Origin: CAYMDD01 sp964409675 | GTDB taxonomy: Bacteria > Pseudomonadota > Alphaproteobacteria > Rickettsiales > SXRF01 | Direction of reading: 5' to 3' | DNA length: 64,000 nucleotides | Assembly: GCA_964409675.1 (NCBI GenBank) | Contig: CAYPEF010000001.1 | Span: 13,525 to 77,524, forward strand | Shown here: piece by piece, positions 16,642-26,061 of the stretch | How positions within the stretch are numbered: the stretch's first letter is position 1 | Layout: each line of letters opens with the position of its first letter | Notes under the pieces: model-generated | Database searches by the model: none | The model's input: the letters and a program-made list of their open reading frames with translations, nothing else | What the model was told of the DNA's origin: nothing | Made by a program: the position numbers and the translations under genes

Positions 16642-16983
16642 TTATTTATCTGCCGTTTCCTGATCCACCCATGCCAGATATTCCGGGCTCCCGCCGCTTG
16701 GCTTCCAGGTGACGATGCATGGGCAGCGGTAGGGATGCAGCTGTTTTACTCTAGCAATAATTGCGTCGGCATGTCTCTCAACGGATTTGGCGATTAACGT
16801 CACTTCCGTCGCTGTTTCAATTTTTCCTTCCCAGCGATAGACCGATTCAATGCCGGAATAAATATTCGCGCAGGCGATCAGCCGCGCCTCCAGCAGCGCA
16901 TGCGCAATTTCGCTTGCCGCTTGCGCATTTGGAAAAGTGATATACACTATGATGGCTTGCATGTATTTATATATAGGAAACAT
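16642..16983 (-). CDS. cutA: Divalent cation tolerance protein CutA
   Basis: This 113-residue protein matches CutA: ITFPNAQAASEIAHALLEARLIACANI, YRWEGKIETATEVTLIAKS, and HPYRCPCIVTWKPSGGSPEYLAWV. CutA is a trimeric PII-like protein linked to metal tolerance, and its mechanism is unclear. The first ATG gives an extra seven residues. A second ATG at 16962 (MQAIIV) aligns better with the family and may be the true start. Confidence 0.93.
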   Translation of the reverse strand: MFPIYKYMQAIIVYITFPNAQAASEIAHALLEARLIACANIYSGIESVYRWEGKIETATEVTLIAKSVERHADAIIARVKQLHPYRCPCIVTWKPSGGSPEYLAWVDQETADK

Positions 16984-17062
16984 ATGCCGTGCGCTGCTAC
17001 TAAAAAAGCGCCTTACGGCTAAATGCTGAACCAGATGTGCCCTCTTTAGAAAAGGTATAAAT

Positions 17063-17476
<414 letters not shown>

Positions 17477-17486
17477 ACTATTCCCG

Positions 17487-18428
17487 TCAAGCAGCGTCTG
17501 CCGCTGCGCTGGTATAATGGCGGAACACGTCCTCCAGGCTGGCCTGGTGGGTGGTAATGTCGCGGATGGAGCAGCCGGAGCCGGCAATAGCGCTTAGAAT
17601 ATCCTGGATGCTGTCTTGGTTGGATTTATAGTTCACCTGTAAACTCCCCTCCGGTGTGACGCTGGCGTCGAAACGGCGCAGATTATCGGGCAGGGAGGTC
17701 AGCGGCGCATTAGGCACCACCACCAGCTGCTTGGCGTCGAACTGGCGCATCAGCGCCGCCTTGCTTTCTCGGGCGATCAGTCGGCCATGATTGATAATTG
17801 CCACCGTATCGCACAGCTCTTCCGCTTCTTCCAGATAATGGGTCGTCAAAAGCACCGTAGTGCCGCTGGCATTGAGTTGCTTGACATACTCCCATAATTG
17901 CGTGCGTAGCTCTACGTCCACGCCGGCGGTCGGCTCATCCAGAATCAGCACTTTTGGCGCATGCACCAGCGCCTTGGCCACCAGCAGGCGGCGGCGCATA
18001 CCGCCCGATAGGCGCCTTGCATGAATATCGGCCTTGTCGGTCAGCCCCAGCGCGTCTATGATTTCCTGCGTGCGGCGCTTGGCCTTCGGCACGCCGTAAT
18101 ACCCGGCATGGATATCCAGCGCCTCGCGCACGGTGAAGAATGTATCCAGGATTAATTCCTGTGGCACCACGCCGAGCGAAAGTCGGGCACTTCGCATATC
18201 GCTGATAATATCATGCCCGCAAATGCTCACCGTGCCGGAGCTTTTCAGTACTAGCCCGGCCATGATATTGATCAGCGTGGACTTCCCCGCCCCATTTGGC
18301 CCCAGCAGCCCGAAAAACGATCCCCGCGGAATCTCGAGCGTAATGCCCTTCAACGCCTCCTTGGACTGTCCTTTTTTATCAGTATAGGTTTTTTTTAAAT
18401 CATGAATGGCAACGGCAGGAGCGGACAT
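17487..18428 (-). CDS. ABC transporter ATP-binding protein (YadG/NodI-like)
   Basis: This 313-residue ATPase has Walker A GPNGAGKST, Q-loop GVVPQELILD, signature LSGGMRRRLLVAKAL and Walker B VLILDEPTAGVD followed by the His switch TTHYLEEAEELC. A C-terminal extension of about 90 residues matches exporters of the YadG type. Such ATPases pair with an ABC-2 permease, but no permease is adjacent. It is followed on the same strand only by the edge of an unrelated hypothetical. The substrate is unknown. Confidence 0.9.
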   Translation of the reverse strand: MSAPAVAIHDLKKTYTDKKGQSKEALKGITLEIPRGSFFGLLGPNGAGKSTLINIMAGLVLKSSGTVSICGHDIISDMRSARLSLGVVPQELILDTFFTVREALDIHAGYYGVPKAKRRTQEIIDALGLTDKADIHARRLSGGMRRRLLVAKALVHAPKVLILDEPTAGVDVELRTQLWEYVKQLNASGTTVLLTTHYLEEAEELCDTVAIINHGRLIARESKAALMRQFDAKQLVVVPNAPLTSLPDNLRRFDASVTPEGSLQVNYKSNQDSIQDILSAIAGSGCSIRDITTHQASLEDVFRHYTSAAADAA

Positions 18429-18457
18429 GGTGGATAATCATTGATTCAGGCACTGGT

Positions 18458-19150
18458 TCAGGAAAGGCACCACTCTACCGCTTTCCCGGCATGAAGCAAG
18501 GTGCTATCGAACAATGGCGCGGGCGTATGGTTCTGCCCGATCAGCAACCCGATTTCCGTGCAGCCGAGAATGATGCCTTCCGCGCCCTGCCGCTGCAACT
18601 CGTCAATCGCTTGCATGTAGGTGGCGCGCGAATCCTCGCGGATGATGCCGCGGCATAATTCTTCGAAGATGATGCGGTTGATTTCAGGCCTTGCATCTTC
18701 AAGCGGTGTCAGCAGTTCAATGCCGAACCGCTCCTGCATCCGCTCGCGGTAAAACGGCATCTCCATGGTAAAGCGCGTGCCGAGCAGCCCTGCCTTGTGC
18801 ATGCCTCGCCTTTGCAGTGCCTCTGCCGTGCTGTCAATGATATGCAGCAGCGGCAGCTTCACTTCTTCCTCAATCGCATCGGCCATCAAATGCATGGTAT
18901 TGGTGCAGATGACAATGGCCTCTGCCCCGGCAGCTTTTAAACACTGCGCGGCGTTCACCATCAGGCGTGTCGCCTGTTCCCAGTCACCTTTTGCCTGCAA
19001 TGGAGCAATCTCCGCCATGTCAAAGCTGTAGAGTGCTAACGGGGCCGAGTGCAGCCCGCCTAGCCGTTCACGCACGCCTTCATTAATCAGCCGGTAGTAG
19101 ACCGCTGTTGATTCCCAGCTCAATCCTCCGATCAACCCAAGTGTACGCAC
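18458..19150 (-). CDS. Aspartate/glutamate racemase family protein (YgeA/RacX-like)
   Basis: This 230-residue protein opens with LGLIGGLSWESTAVYYRLIN. It has the two catalytic cysteine motifs of PLP-independent racemases, ICTNTMHLM and LGCTEIGLL. YgeA-type members racemise amino acids with broad specificity. The GTG start shares its G with the TAG stop of der, so translation is coupled to the der-bamB-yfgM operon. Confidence 0.9.
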   Translation of the reverse strand: MRTLGLIGGLSWESTAVYYRLINEGVRERLGGLHSAPLALYSFDMAEIAPLQAKGDWEQATRLMVNAAQCLKAAGAEAIVICTNTMHLMADAIEEEVKLPLLHIIDSTAEALQRRGMHKAGLLGTRFTMEMPFYRERMQERFGIELLTPLEDARPEINRIIFEELCRGIIREDSRATYMQAIDELQRQGAEGIILGCTEIGLLIGQNHTPAPLFDSTLLHAGKAVEWCLS

Positions 19151-20493
19151 TATTTCTTCTCCGGCGCATACGGATTCTTCGATTTGCGGATTTTCATCCG
19201 CAACGGGACGCCGGGGAGATTGAAATATTCACGCAGATCATTGGTTAAATAGCGCAGATAATGCTCCGGCACGTCAGAGAGGTTGGAAAATAGCGTAAAG
19301 GTCGGTGGGCGGGTTTTGGCTTGCGTGATATAGCGCAGCTTCAGTCGCCTGCCATCGATCAGCGGCGGCGAGTGACGGGAAAGCGCATCCTCCAGCCAGC
19401 GGTTGAGCGGCGCGGTGCCGATATGCGTGTTCCAGATGTCATAGGCGTGGAACGCCGCGCGCATCAGCGCGTCCAGCCCGCTGCCTTTCAGGCCCGAGAG
19501 TTCCACCACTGGCAGGCCGCGCAAATGCGGCAGCGCCGTTTGCAGCTTGTCCTGGATATGCTGGCGCACGGCTTTGACGTCGCTCACCTGGTCCCACTTG
19601 TTCACCGCCAGCACCAGCGCCCGTCCCTCCTGCTCCACCAGTGAGGCGATGGTGACGTCCTGCTTCTCCAGCGGTTGCGCTGCATCCACCACCAGCACCA
19701 CCACCTGTGCGTACTGAATGGCGCGGAGACTGTCGGCCACCGCCATTTTCTCCACGGCACTGTCGATATGGGTGCGCCGCCGCATGCCCGCCGTATCCAC
19801 CAGCCGGATTTCGCGCCCCTTATAGGCGAAAGGCACGGCAATGGCATCGCGGGTGATGCCCGCTTCCGGCCCGGTCAGCAGCCGGTCCTCGCCGAGCAGG
19901 CGGTTGATCAAGGTGGATTTGCCCGCGTTCGGGCGACCTACGATGGCGAGTTGCAGGATGCCATCGGGCGCTTCCTCGTTGTCTTCTTCCGTTTCTTCCG
20001 GGACGGAAGCAAAGGGAGCCAGCGCCTCGTATAGCTCGCCCATTCCCTCATTATGTGCGGCGGAAATCGCCACTGGCTCGCCGAAGCCGAAGGAATAGGC
20101 TTCCAGCAGCGTGGTATCCGCTGCCTTGCCTTCGGCCTTATTTACCACCAGCACGATTTTCGCGCCCTCTTTGCGCAGATGCTGCGCGAAATGCTTGTCA
20201 ATCGGTGTAATCCCGGCGCGGCCATCGATCAGGAACAGAATCACATCCGCCTCACGCACGCCGCGCAGCGTCTGCTCGGTCATGCGCGCCTGCAAGCTGG
20301 TGTCCTCGGCTTCTTCCAGCCCGGCGGTATCGAAGAGGGTAAACTCCAGCGGGCCGATATGCCCCAGCCCCTCGCGTCGGTCGCGCGTCACGCCCGGCTG
20401 GTCATCGACCAGCGCGAACTGGGTACCGGTCAGCCGGTTGAACAGGGTGGACTTGCCCACGTTCGGGCGTCCGGCGATGGCGACTTTCAGCAT
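19150..20493 (-). CDS. der: Ribosome biogenesis GTPase Der (EngA)
   Basis: This 447-residue protein has two tandem GTPase domains with P-loops GRPNVGKST and GRPNAGKST, switch motifs DTAGLEE and DTAGMRR, and NKxD-type motifs NKAEG (atypical) and NKWDQ. A C-terminal KH-like domain ends in RMKIRKSKNPYAPEKK. Der is required for 50S subunit maturation. It lies downstream of bamB and yfgM, the same order as in E. coli. Confidence 0.97.
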   Translation of the reverse strand: MLKVAIAGRPNVGKSTLFNRLTGTQFALVDDQPGVTRDRREGLGHIGPLEFTLFDTAGLEEAEDTSLQARMTEQTLRGVREADVILFLIDGRAGITPIDKHFAQHLRKEGAKIVLVVNKAEGKAADTTLLEAYSFGFGEPVAISAAHNEGMGELYEALAPFASVPEETEEDNEEAPDGILQLAIVGRPNAGKSTLINRLLGEDRLLTGPEAGITRDAIAVPFAYKGREIRLVDTAGMRRRTHIDSAVEKMAVADSLRAIQYAQVVVLVVDAAQPLEKQDVTIASLVEQEGRALVLAVNKWDQVSDVKAVRQHIQDKLQTALPHLRGLPVVELSGLKGSGLDALMRAAFHAYDIWNTHIGTAPLNRWLEDALSRHSPPLIDGRRLKLRYITQAKTRPPTFTLFSNLSDVPEHYLRYLTNDLREYFNLPGVPLRMKIRKSKNPYAPEKK

Positions 20494-20498
20494 GGCAT

Positions 20499-21845
20499 TC
20501 AGCGCAGGGCGTGCAGCGTGGAATCCTGCGTCACCAGGTACATGGCGTTGCCGGAAAGAACCGGCGCGCTAAAGACGCCGTCAGGAATCGAGATCACCGG
20601 CTCCGCCTTGCCGTCCATGGCGCTGAATACGCGCAACTCACCGTTGGCTCCGGCCACATAGATTTTTCCGCTGGCCAGCACCGGGCCGCTCCAGTGATAA
20701 GGATCAATTTTCTTATCTTCATTTTTATAGCGCGGCAGCGGCGCGGTCCAGTAGACGCGGCCATCCATGCGGTTGAGCGCCATTAGCACCGCGTCGGGCG
20801 TGATGAGAAACACCGCATTGCCCGCTACCCACAGCGGCTCCGGCGAACTCACTGTCTGCTCCCACACGCGCTGGCCATTATCCAGCCGGTACGCGCCCAG
20901 AATCCCGGCATTGCTCACTACGTAGAGCGCATTCCCCACGATCACCGGGTCGCTGCCGATATCGCTGAACAGGCCGGTGGCGTTGGTGCGCCGCGTCTGG
21001 CTTAAGCTATCCGCCCAGATTTCCTTGCCGGTTTCGGAAGAAAGCACGTAAATCTCGCCGGAGGAGTAGGGGGCCGCCACCACGTCGCGCGCGAGCGACG
21101 GTGAGGCATGCGAGAGGAAGCTCGCGCCTTCATCAATGCCGCGGTGGTTCCACAGCACCGATCCGTCGCGGGCGTTGAGCGAGAACATCTGGCTGTCGAT
21201 GGTGACGATGAAGAGGCGGCTGGAAACGATTTTCGGCGCCGAGCGCACCGGGATATTCAGCGGCTGCCGCCATAATTCGCTTCCGTCTTCGGCCTTGAAC
21301 GCGGCAACCAGCCCTCGGCCCGACACGGCATACACCACGCCATTATCATAGGCGAGGCCGCCGCCCAGCATCTCATCCTCATCCTTATCCGCCACTCCCG
21401 GCGACACCCAGCGCACCGAGGAAACGTTATTCGCGTCATGCGCCGAAACCGCGCCGGTGGAATCCATGGCGAACACGCTGCCGCCGCCGGTGACGGGTGC
21501 GATGGCAAAGCCGCGCGTAAACGCATTGCCCTTGCCGATACGGGCGGAAGCGCGGCTGCTTAAATTACCGCTCTGCTTGGGATGCCCCACAGCGGACGCC
21601 CCATTGCCACCATGCTCCGGCCAGCTCTCGATGGGCGCAGCCGCCGGCAATTCAATCGGCGTGCCGGCCAGTGAACTGTCAGCTTGCAAGGTGGTGTCGC
21701 GCTCGGCCAGCACCGCTAGGCGCTCGCCCGGCAGTTTGTCTTCTTCCTTCTTGGTCCCGCCCATCCAGCTGGGCAGGCTGCTGCAAGCGGCAAGGGTGAG
21801 GGAAAGTGAAATCAGGCATAAACTTGGCAGGCGGAGGGCGGCCAT
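20499..21845 (-). CDS. bamB: Outer membrane protein assembly factor BamB
   Basis: This 448-residue lipoprotein has a signal ending LTLAAC with the lipidated Cys21. An eight-bladed PQQ-type propeller follows, with repeats such as GLVAAFKAEDGSELWRQPL, FSLNARDGSVLWNH and GAYRLDNGQRVWEQTV. BamB is the scaffold lipoprotein of the BAM complex. The ATG at 21845 is preferred because AAGGAG lies 8 bases upstream; a GTG three codons earlier overlaps that site. It starts just after the yfgM stop. Confidence 0.95.
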   Translation of the reverse strand: MAALRLPSLCLISLSLTLAACSSLPSWMGGTKKEEDKLPGERLAVLAERDTTLQADSSLAGTPIELPAAAPIESWPEHGGNGASAVGHPKQSGNLSSRASARIGKGNAFTRGFAIAPVTGGGSVFAMDSTGAVSAHDANNVSSVRWVSPGVADKDEDEMLGGGLAYDNGVVYAVSGRGLVAAFKAEDGSELWRQPLNIPVRSAPKIVSSRLFIVTIDSQMFSLNARDGSVLWNHRGIDEGASFLSHASPSLARDVVAAPYSSGEIYVLSSETGKEIWADSLSQTRRTNATGLFSDIGSDPVIVGNALYVVSNAGILGAYRLDNGQRVWEQTVSSPEPLWVAGNAVFLITPDAVLMALNRMDGRVYWTAPLPRYKNEDKKIDPYHWSGPVLASGKIYVAGANGELRVFSAMDGKAEPVISIPDGVFSAPVLSGNAMYLVTQDSTLHALR

Positions 21846-21850
21846 GGGGG

Positions 21851-22483
21851 TCACTCCTTGGTGGGGGAAGCGGCGGGCGTGGAATCGGCGGCAAGGTAAG
21901 CGGCGATCATCCCGGCGCGGTCGCGCACCGGGGTAGGGGCTTCGGCGGCATCGCGTAAAGAAGCAAAGCGCTTCTGCGCCTGAGCCATATCTTTATCTTG
22001 TACCGCCTGCCAGGCATGCAGCTCGGCTTGGGTATAATAGAAGGGCGCTTTGCTATCCGTTGGCAACGCTTGTTTCGCATCACTTGCCTGCATGGCATGG
22101 CTGCGCGCCAGCGCGCGGAGTCCCGCATCCACGCCGGACGCATCGGCAATGCGCTGGTACTGCGCGGTGGCCTTGGCCTTATCGCCCTTTTCCATCAGCG
22201 ACGCCGCATAGCGCAAAGAAGCAATGGCGGTGGTGTTATCCATGCGCCCGCCCGCGAGCGCCTCCAGATTCTGCCCGCTGGCAGGAGCATCCAGCGCCGT
22301 GAGCAGGGCGCTGGTCTGGCTGATGGCCTGCGAGCGCTGGTAATGCTTCCAACCAACACCAAGCGCCGTGCCAAGCACAACCGCCACGCAGCCGCCGATC
22401 ACCAGCGTGCCGTAACGACCCCACCAGACGCGAAGCTTCTCGCGCTGGAGGTCTTCTTCCAATTCTCTGATAAACTCATCCAT
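21851..22483 (-). CDS. YfgM-like tetratricopeptide membrane protein
   Basis: This 210-residue protein has a short cytoplasmic N-terminus (MDEFIRELEEDLQREKLRVWWGRYG), one membrane segment (about 28-46) and a periplasmic TPR-like helical domain. It matches the YfgM/DUF2133 family, which associates with the Sec translocon and periplasmic chaperones and is encoded next to bamB. First gene of the yfgM-bamB-der-racemase unit. Confidence 0.9.
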   Translation of the reverse strand: MDEFIRELEEDLQREKLRVWWGRYGTLVIGGCVAVVLGTALGVGWKHYQRSQAISQTSALLTALDAPASGQNLEALAGGRMDNTTAIASLRYAASLMEKGDKAKATAQYQRIADASGVDAGLRALARSHAMQASDAKQALPTDSKAPFYYTQAELHAWQAVQDKDMAQAQKRFASLRDAAEAPTPVRDRAGMIAAYLAADSTPAASPTKE

Positions 22484-22582
22484 GGCGGCGCATCATACTG
22501 ATTGGGAAAAATACCGCAATCGGGATTTGTAGTGCTGGAGGGGCGGATTTCCCTCCCCGTATCCTTACATCCCCTGCGGATG

Positions 22583-22615
22583 CCCGTCATCCCCGCAGAA
22601 GGCAGGGATGACGGG
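22583..22615. repeat. Hairpin CCCGTCATCCC / GGGATGACGGG
   Basis: An 11-base perfect stem with an 11-base loop lies between the yfgM promoter region and the entericidin gene. TTTTA follows on the plus strand, so it looks like an intrinsic terminator for rightward transcription, although no rightward gene precedes it. It belongs loosely to the GTCATYCC hairpin set seen elsewhere in the window. Confidence 0.65.
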
Positions 22616-22650
22616 TTTTAAAGCCTTAGGAGGGGAGCGCCATGAGCCTA

Positions 22651-22800
22651 TCAATAATTCTTATGCTTGGACGCGCTTTCGTCCAGCTTTTTGCCGCCGG
22701 CCTGGATATCCTCGCCGAGGCCTTCCATGGTGTTGCAGGAGGCAAGCGCCAGCATGGCGGCAAGCAGGCCGAGCGGCAGCAGTAACGATGCTTTCTTCAT
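22651..22800 (-). CDS. Entericidin A/B family lipoprotein
   Basis: This 49-residue lipoprotein has a signal ending ALASC and the mature sequence CNTMEGLGEDIQAGGKKLDESA, which is diagnostic for entericidin A/B. The E. coli homologues form a small toxin/antitoxin-like lipoprotein pair in the envelope; single copies, as here, are common. The start at 22800 has GGGGA upstream. A longer frame reaching 22884 lacks support. Confidence 0.92.
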   Translation of the reverse strand: MKKASLLLPLGLLAAMLALASCNTMEGLGEDIQAGGKKLDESASKHKNY

Positions 22801-22904
22801 ATGTATCCCCAATGATATCAAATGGTTTTGGATAATAAACGCAACAGGCGCCACGCTTAAGCGTGACGCCTGAAAAAAGCGCAAGCCGAAGAGGACGTCA
22901 AGCG

Positions 22905-23861
22905 CTACCAGCTATTCTCCAGAATCGCGCCGGTTAAAAACCGCTCCGCTTCCAGCGCCGCCATGCAGCCGGTTCCGGCGGCGGTCACGGCCTGGCGGTA
23001 GATTTTATCCTGCACGTCCCCGGCGGCGAACACCCCCGGGATATTGGTGCGCGTGGTGCCGGGCTTGGTGTGGATGTAATGGTCCTTATCCAGCGTCACC
23101 TGCCCCTTGAACAGCTCGGTATTCGGGCTGTGGCCGATGGCGATAAAAGCTCCGTCCACCTTCAGCTCGGAAAACGCGCCGTTTTGCGTATCCCGAAGCT
23201 TCAGCGTAGTCAGCGAAGGCGGATTATCCGTGCCGAGGAATTCCTCCACCGTTTTGTTCCACAGCACCGAGATATTGGCGCTGTTAAACAGCCGCTCCTG
23301 CGCGATCTTTTCCGCTTTCAGCGAATCGCGCCGGTGGATCAGCGTCACCTTGGAGGCGATATGCGAGAGATACAGCGCCTCTTCCACCGCGCTATTGCCG
23401 CCGCCGATCACCGCTACTTCCTTGCCTTTGAAGAAAAACCCGTCGCAGGTAGCGCAGGCCGAGATGCCGAACCCGGCATAGGTTTTCTCGCTCGGAATAT
23501 CCAGCCAGCGCGCCGTCGCCCCAGTGGCGATGATCACGGAATCGGCAGTATAGGTATCGCCGGATTCCCCCTCGCACGTAAAGGGGCGCTTGGAAAAATC
23601 CACCTTGGAAATGGTATCATCCATGATCTGCGTACCCACATGCGCCGCCTGCTTTTCCATCTGCTCCATCAGCCACGGACCCTGCACGGCATGTTCGAAG
23701 CCGGGATAGTTCTCTACGTCGGTGGTGATGGTCAGCTGTCCGCCGGGTTGCAGCCCGCGCACCATCATGGGTTTTAACGAAGCGCGCGCGGCGTAAATCG
23801 CAGCGGTGCAGCCGGCAGCGCCGGAGCCGATAATGAGGACTTTAGTGTGATGCGTGGCCAT
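22905..23861 (-). CDS. trxB: Thioredoxin-disulfide reductase
   Basis: This 318-residue flavoprotein has FAD motif IIGSGAAGCTAAIYAARA, NADPH motif VIGGGNSAVEEALYLS and the redox-active pair Cys136-Cys139 in SACATCDGFF. The C-terminal FAD motif is GVFAAGDVQD. It reduces thioredoxin with NADPH. The start overlaps the last 20 bases of the upstream DUF305 gene, so the two are probably co-transcribed. An ATG two codons upstream is an alternative start. Confidence 0.96.
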   Translation of the reverse strand: MATHHTKVLIIGSGAAGCTAAIYAARASLKPMMVRGLQPGGQLTITTDVENYPGFEHAVQGPWLMEQMEKQAAHVGTQIMDDTISKVDFSKRPFTCEGESGDTYTADSVIIATGATARWLDIPSEKTYAGFGISACATCDGFFFKGKEVAVIGGGNSAVEEALYLSHIASKVTLIHRRDSLKAEKIAQERLFNSANISVLWNKTVEEFLGTDNPPSLTTLKLRDTQNGAFSELKVDGAFIAIGHSPNTELFKGQVTLDKDHYIHTKPGTTRTNIPGVFAAGDVQDKIYRQAVTAAGTGCMAALEAERFLTGAILENSW

Positions 23862-24495
23862 GATCATGTTCTTTCATCTCGGTAGTCGGAGTGGTATTCT
23901 GGGTGCCGAGCCAGCGCTGCATCAGGCGGATTTCCTGCCCCTGCGAGCGGATAATATCCCAGGAAAGCTGGCGGAGCATGGGGTCGCGTCCGTATTTCAG
24001 CTCAATCTCCGCCATGTCCACCGCTCCCTGATGGTGCGGGATCATCCCGCGCGCGAAATCCACATCCGCGTTGCCGGTGTATTGGATCATCATCGCATGG
24101 TGCATTCGATCCATGCTGTCTTTCCACAGCGGGACGGCAGGCGAATTGGGATTGCGGAATACATTGCCGCGCGTATCCAGCCAGTGGCGCATGCGGGCAA
24201 TTTCCAACTCCTGGTTATATTTGATAAAACCCGCCAGCTCACGGATAGCCGGGTCCTTACCGTATTTCAGCTCAATCTCCGCCATGTCCACCGCTCCCTG
24301 ATGGTGCGGGATCATCCCGGCGGCGAAATCCGTATCGGGGTCGCCGGTATAGGCAATCATCATGCCCTGATGCATCCGCTCCATCGACGCATCATAGGCG
24401 GCAGAAGGCGAGGCGGGCGCATCATGCATCATGCAGGCATGCGAGGCGGTGGAAAATAATAATGGGGCTAATATAGATACAAAGACTTTATACAT
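23842..24495 (-). CDS. Secreted tandem DUF305 domain protein
   Basis: This 217-residue protein has a signal peptide (cleavage near SHA). Two DUF305 four-helix domains follow, each with GMIPHHQGAVDMAEIELKYG and a paired upstream YTG(D/N)xDxDFA segment. DUF305 belongs to the ferritin-like CopM-type group and many members bind copper through His and Met; this protein is rich in both (HDHGHASH at the C-terminus). A 60-base stretch is identical in the two domains. The start at 24495 is chosen for its signal peptide. A role in copper or redox handling next to trxB is inferred. Confidence 0.88.
   Translation of the reverse strand: MYKVFVSILAPLLFSTASHACMMHDAPASPSAAYDASMERMHQGMMIAYTGDPDTDFAAGMIPHHQGAVDMAEIELKYGKDPAIRELAGFIKYNQELEIARMRHWLDTRGNVFRNPNSPAVPLWKDSMDRMHHAMMIQYTGNADVDFARGMIPHHQGAVDMAEIELKYGRDPMLRQLSWDIIRSQGQEIRLMQRWLGTQNTTPTTEMKEHDHGHASH
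23990..24319. repeat. Identical 60-base direct repeat inside the DUF305 gene
   Basis: Bases 23990-24049 and 24260-24319 are identical over 60 positions and encode the 20-residue core of each DUF305 domain. Sequence just outside is similar but not identical, including third-position differences. Recent gene conversion or duplication is the likely cause. Confidence 0.92.
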
Positions 24496-24539
24496 ACTTT
24501 TCACTCTGGTGCTTTCTGTATGATTATAAAATTGATAAA

Positions 24540-25229
24540 TCAAAAATGGTGTTTAAATAGCCAGTTCTGGATTGTGTTATTTTCTCTTTCGCGTAAATGA
24601 ATAGTGCTTTGAGCCGTTTTTCTTAAAAAATCATCGCAGCCATATTTCAATTCAAGATTAGCTAAATCTATAGCGGCTTGATTATACGCGGTCATTACAT
24701 AAGCAAAGTCCTTGTCGCCATCGCCGCTTAAATGTTGTCCCATGCTTTGTTCCATGCGGTTTTGAATTTTTATTAAATTATATATAATTTCAGAAGATTG
24801 AGGATGCTGAATATTGCCTTCGGAGTTCTGATGTGCAAAACCTTTTACTTTAAGCCATTCATTTAATTTACGATTCTCTATGTAACTGAAGCTTTGAAGG
24901 TAATCAATATTAGCTGCTAATTTGCGCATCTCATCATCGTTACCATATTGCAGTTCTATCCATGCAAGATGTGACGACTCTTTATAATGGTGTATAAGTA
25001 TATTGGCAAAATCTGTATCAGGATCGCCTAAATACCCTCTTGGAGCGTCTGTATGTATGACGGTGATCGCGTTTCTATAGGCTTCGGCAGATGAATTGGT
25101 TCCGATAGAATAGCCCGTTATGGGGCGAAAACTTGGGTCAGCTTCTTTTTCATAGGGATTGGAAGCGCATGAAGCAGTAATAAGTGGGGCTAAAGCTATT
25201 AGCGTTCTTATCAATGCCAATTTGCGCAT
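24540..25229 (-). CDS. Divergent DUF305-like lipoprotein
   Basis: This 229-residue protein has a lipoprotein-type signal (LITASC). Its two DUF305-like repeats are decayed: LIHHYKESSHLAWIELQYG keeps the HH pair, while VMTAYNQAAIDLANLELKYG has lost it. Base composition is clearly more AT-rich than both neighbours. It is encoded just upstream of the intact DUF305 gene in the same direction. It is probably an old paralogue or an acquired homologue with altered metal binding. Confidence 0.8.
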   Translation of the reverse strand: MRKLALIRTLIALAPLITASCASNPYEKEADPSFRPITGYSIGTNSSAEAYRNAITVIHTDAPRGYLGDPDTDFANILIHHYKESSHLAWIELQYGNDDEMRKLAANIDYLQSFSYIENRKLNEWLKVKGFAHQNSEGNIQHPQSSEIIYNLIKIQNRMEQSMGQHLSGDGDKDFAYVMTAYNQAAIDLANLELKYGCDDFLRKTAQSTIHLRERENNTIQNWLFKHHF

Positions 25230-25314
25230 GAATTTTCTCTGAATTATCTGGATGAAAAGGAGGTGGGCAGCATGCTATATCCTAATTAGCTTTAACATGC
25301 TGTCCACTAAGTCT

Positions 25315-25917
25315 TTACAGCTTCGTCGCATTGTTCTTCAGATACTTCGCTACGCCTTCGGGATTGGCGTTCATGCCTTCATCGCCGCGGTTCCAGCCGG
25401 CGGGGCAGACTTCGCCATTTTCCTCGTGGAACTGCAGCGCGTCCACCATGCGGATGGCTTCGTCCACGTTGCGACCCAGCGGCAGATCGTTCACCACCTG
25501 GTGGCGCACGATGCCCTTGGCGTCAATCAGGAACGAACCGCGCAGCGCCACGGCGTTGCCGAGCAGCACGTCGTAATTGCGGGCGATATCCTTGGTCAAA
25601 TCGGCTACCAGCGGGAACTGGATATTGCCGATACCGCCTTTTTCCACCGGCGTATTTTTCCACGCCAGGTGTGTAAAGTGCGAATCCACCGACACGCCGA
25701 TTACTTCGGTTTTGCGCAGCTTGAATTCCTTGATGCGGTTATTAAACGCAATAATTTCCGACGGGCAGACGAAGGTAAAATCCAGCGGATAGAAAAACAG
25801 CAGCCCAAGCTTGCCCTTGAGATAGCTCTTTAAATTAAAATTTTCCTCAATGGAATTATCCGGCATTACCGCCTTTGCGGTAAAATCCGGGGCTTCCTTG
25901 CCGACCAGTACGCTCAT
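25315..25917 (-). CDS. 2-Cys peroxiredoxin (AhpC/Prx1 type)
   Basis: This 200-residue thiol peroxidase has the peroxidatic Cys51 in FYPLDFTFVCPSEI and the resolving Cys171 in EVCPAGW. It reduces hydrogen peroxide and alkyl hydroperoxides, with electrons probably from thioredoxin, whose reductase gene lies nearby. AAGGAG precedes the ATG. It is encoded upstream of the DUF305 genes on the same strand. Confidence 0.95.
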   Translation of the reverse strand: MSVLVGKEAPDFTAKAVMPDNSIEENFNLKSYLKGKLGLLFFYPLDFTFVCPSEIIAFNNRIKEFKLRKTEVIGVSVDSHFTHLAWKNTPVEKGGIGNIQFPLVADLTKDIARNYDVLLGNAVALRGSFLIDAKGIVRHQVVNDLPLGRNVDEAIRMVDALQFHEENGEVCPAGWNRGDEGMNANPEGVAKYLKNNATKL

Positions 25918-26061
25918 GATGCTCTCCTTAGCGTTAAGTGAAAAAACATATTTCGCCCGCTAATATAGGCGCCTGAGCATCGGTTGCAAGGCCGCCGATC
26001 CGGGCGCGGGCGCAATTTTTAGGTTGTATCATGGGGGAATTGGTTTAACCTCCGAGGCCTT

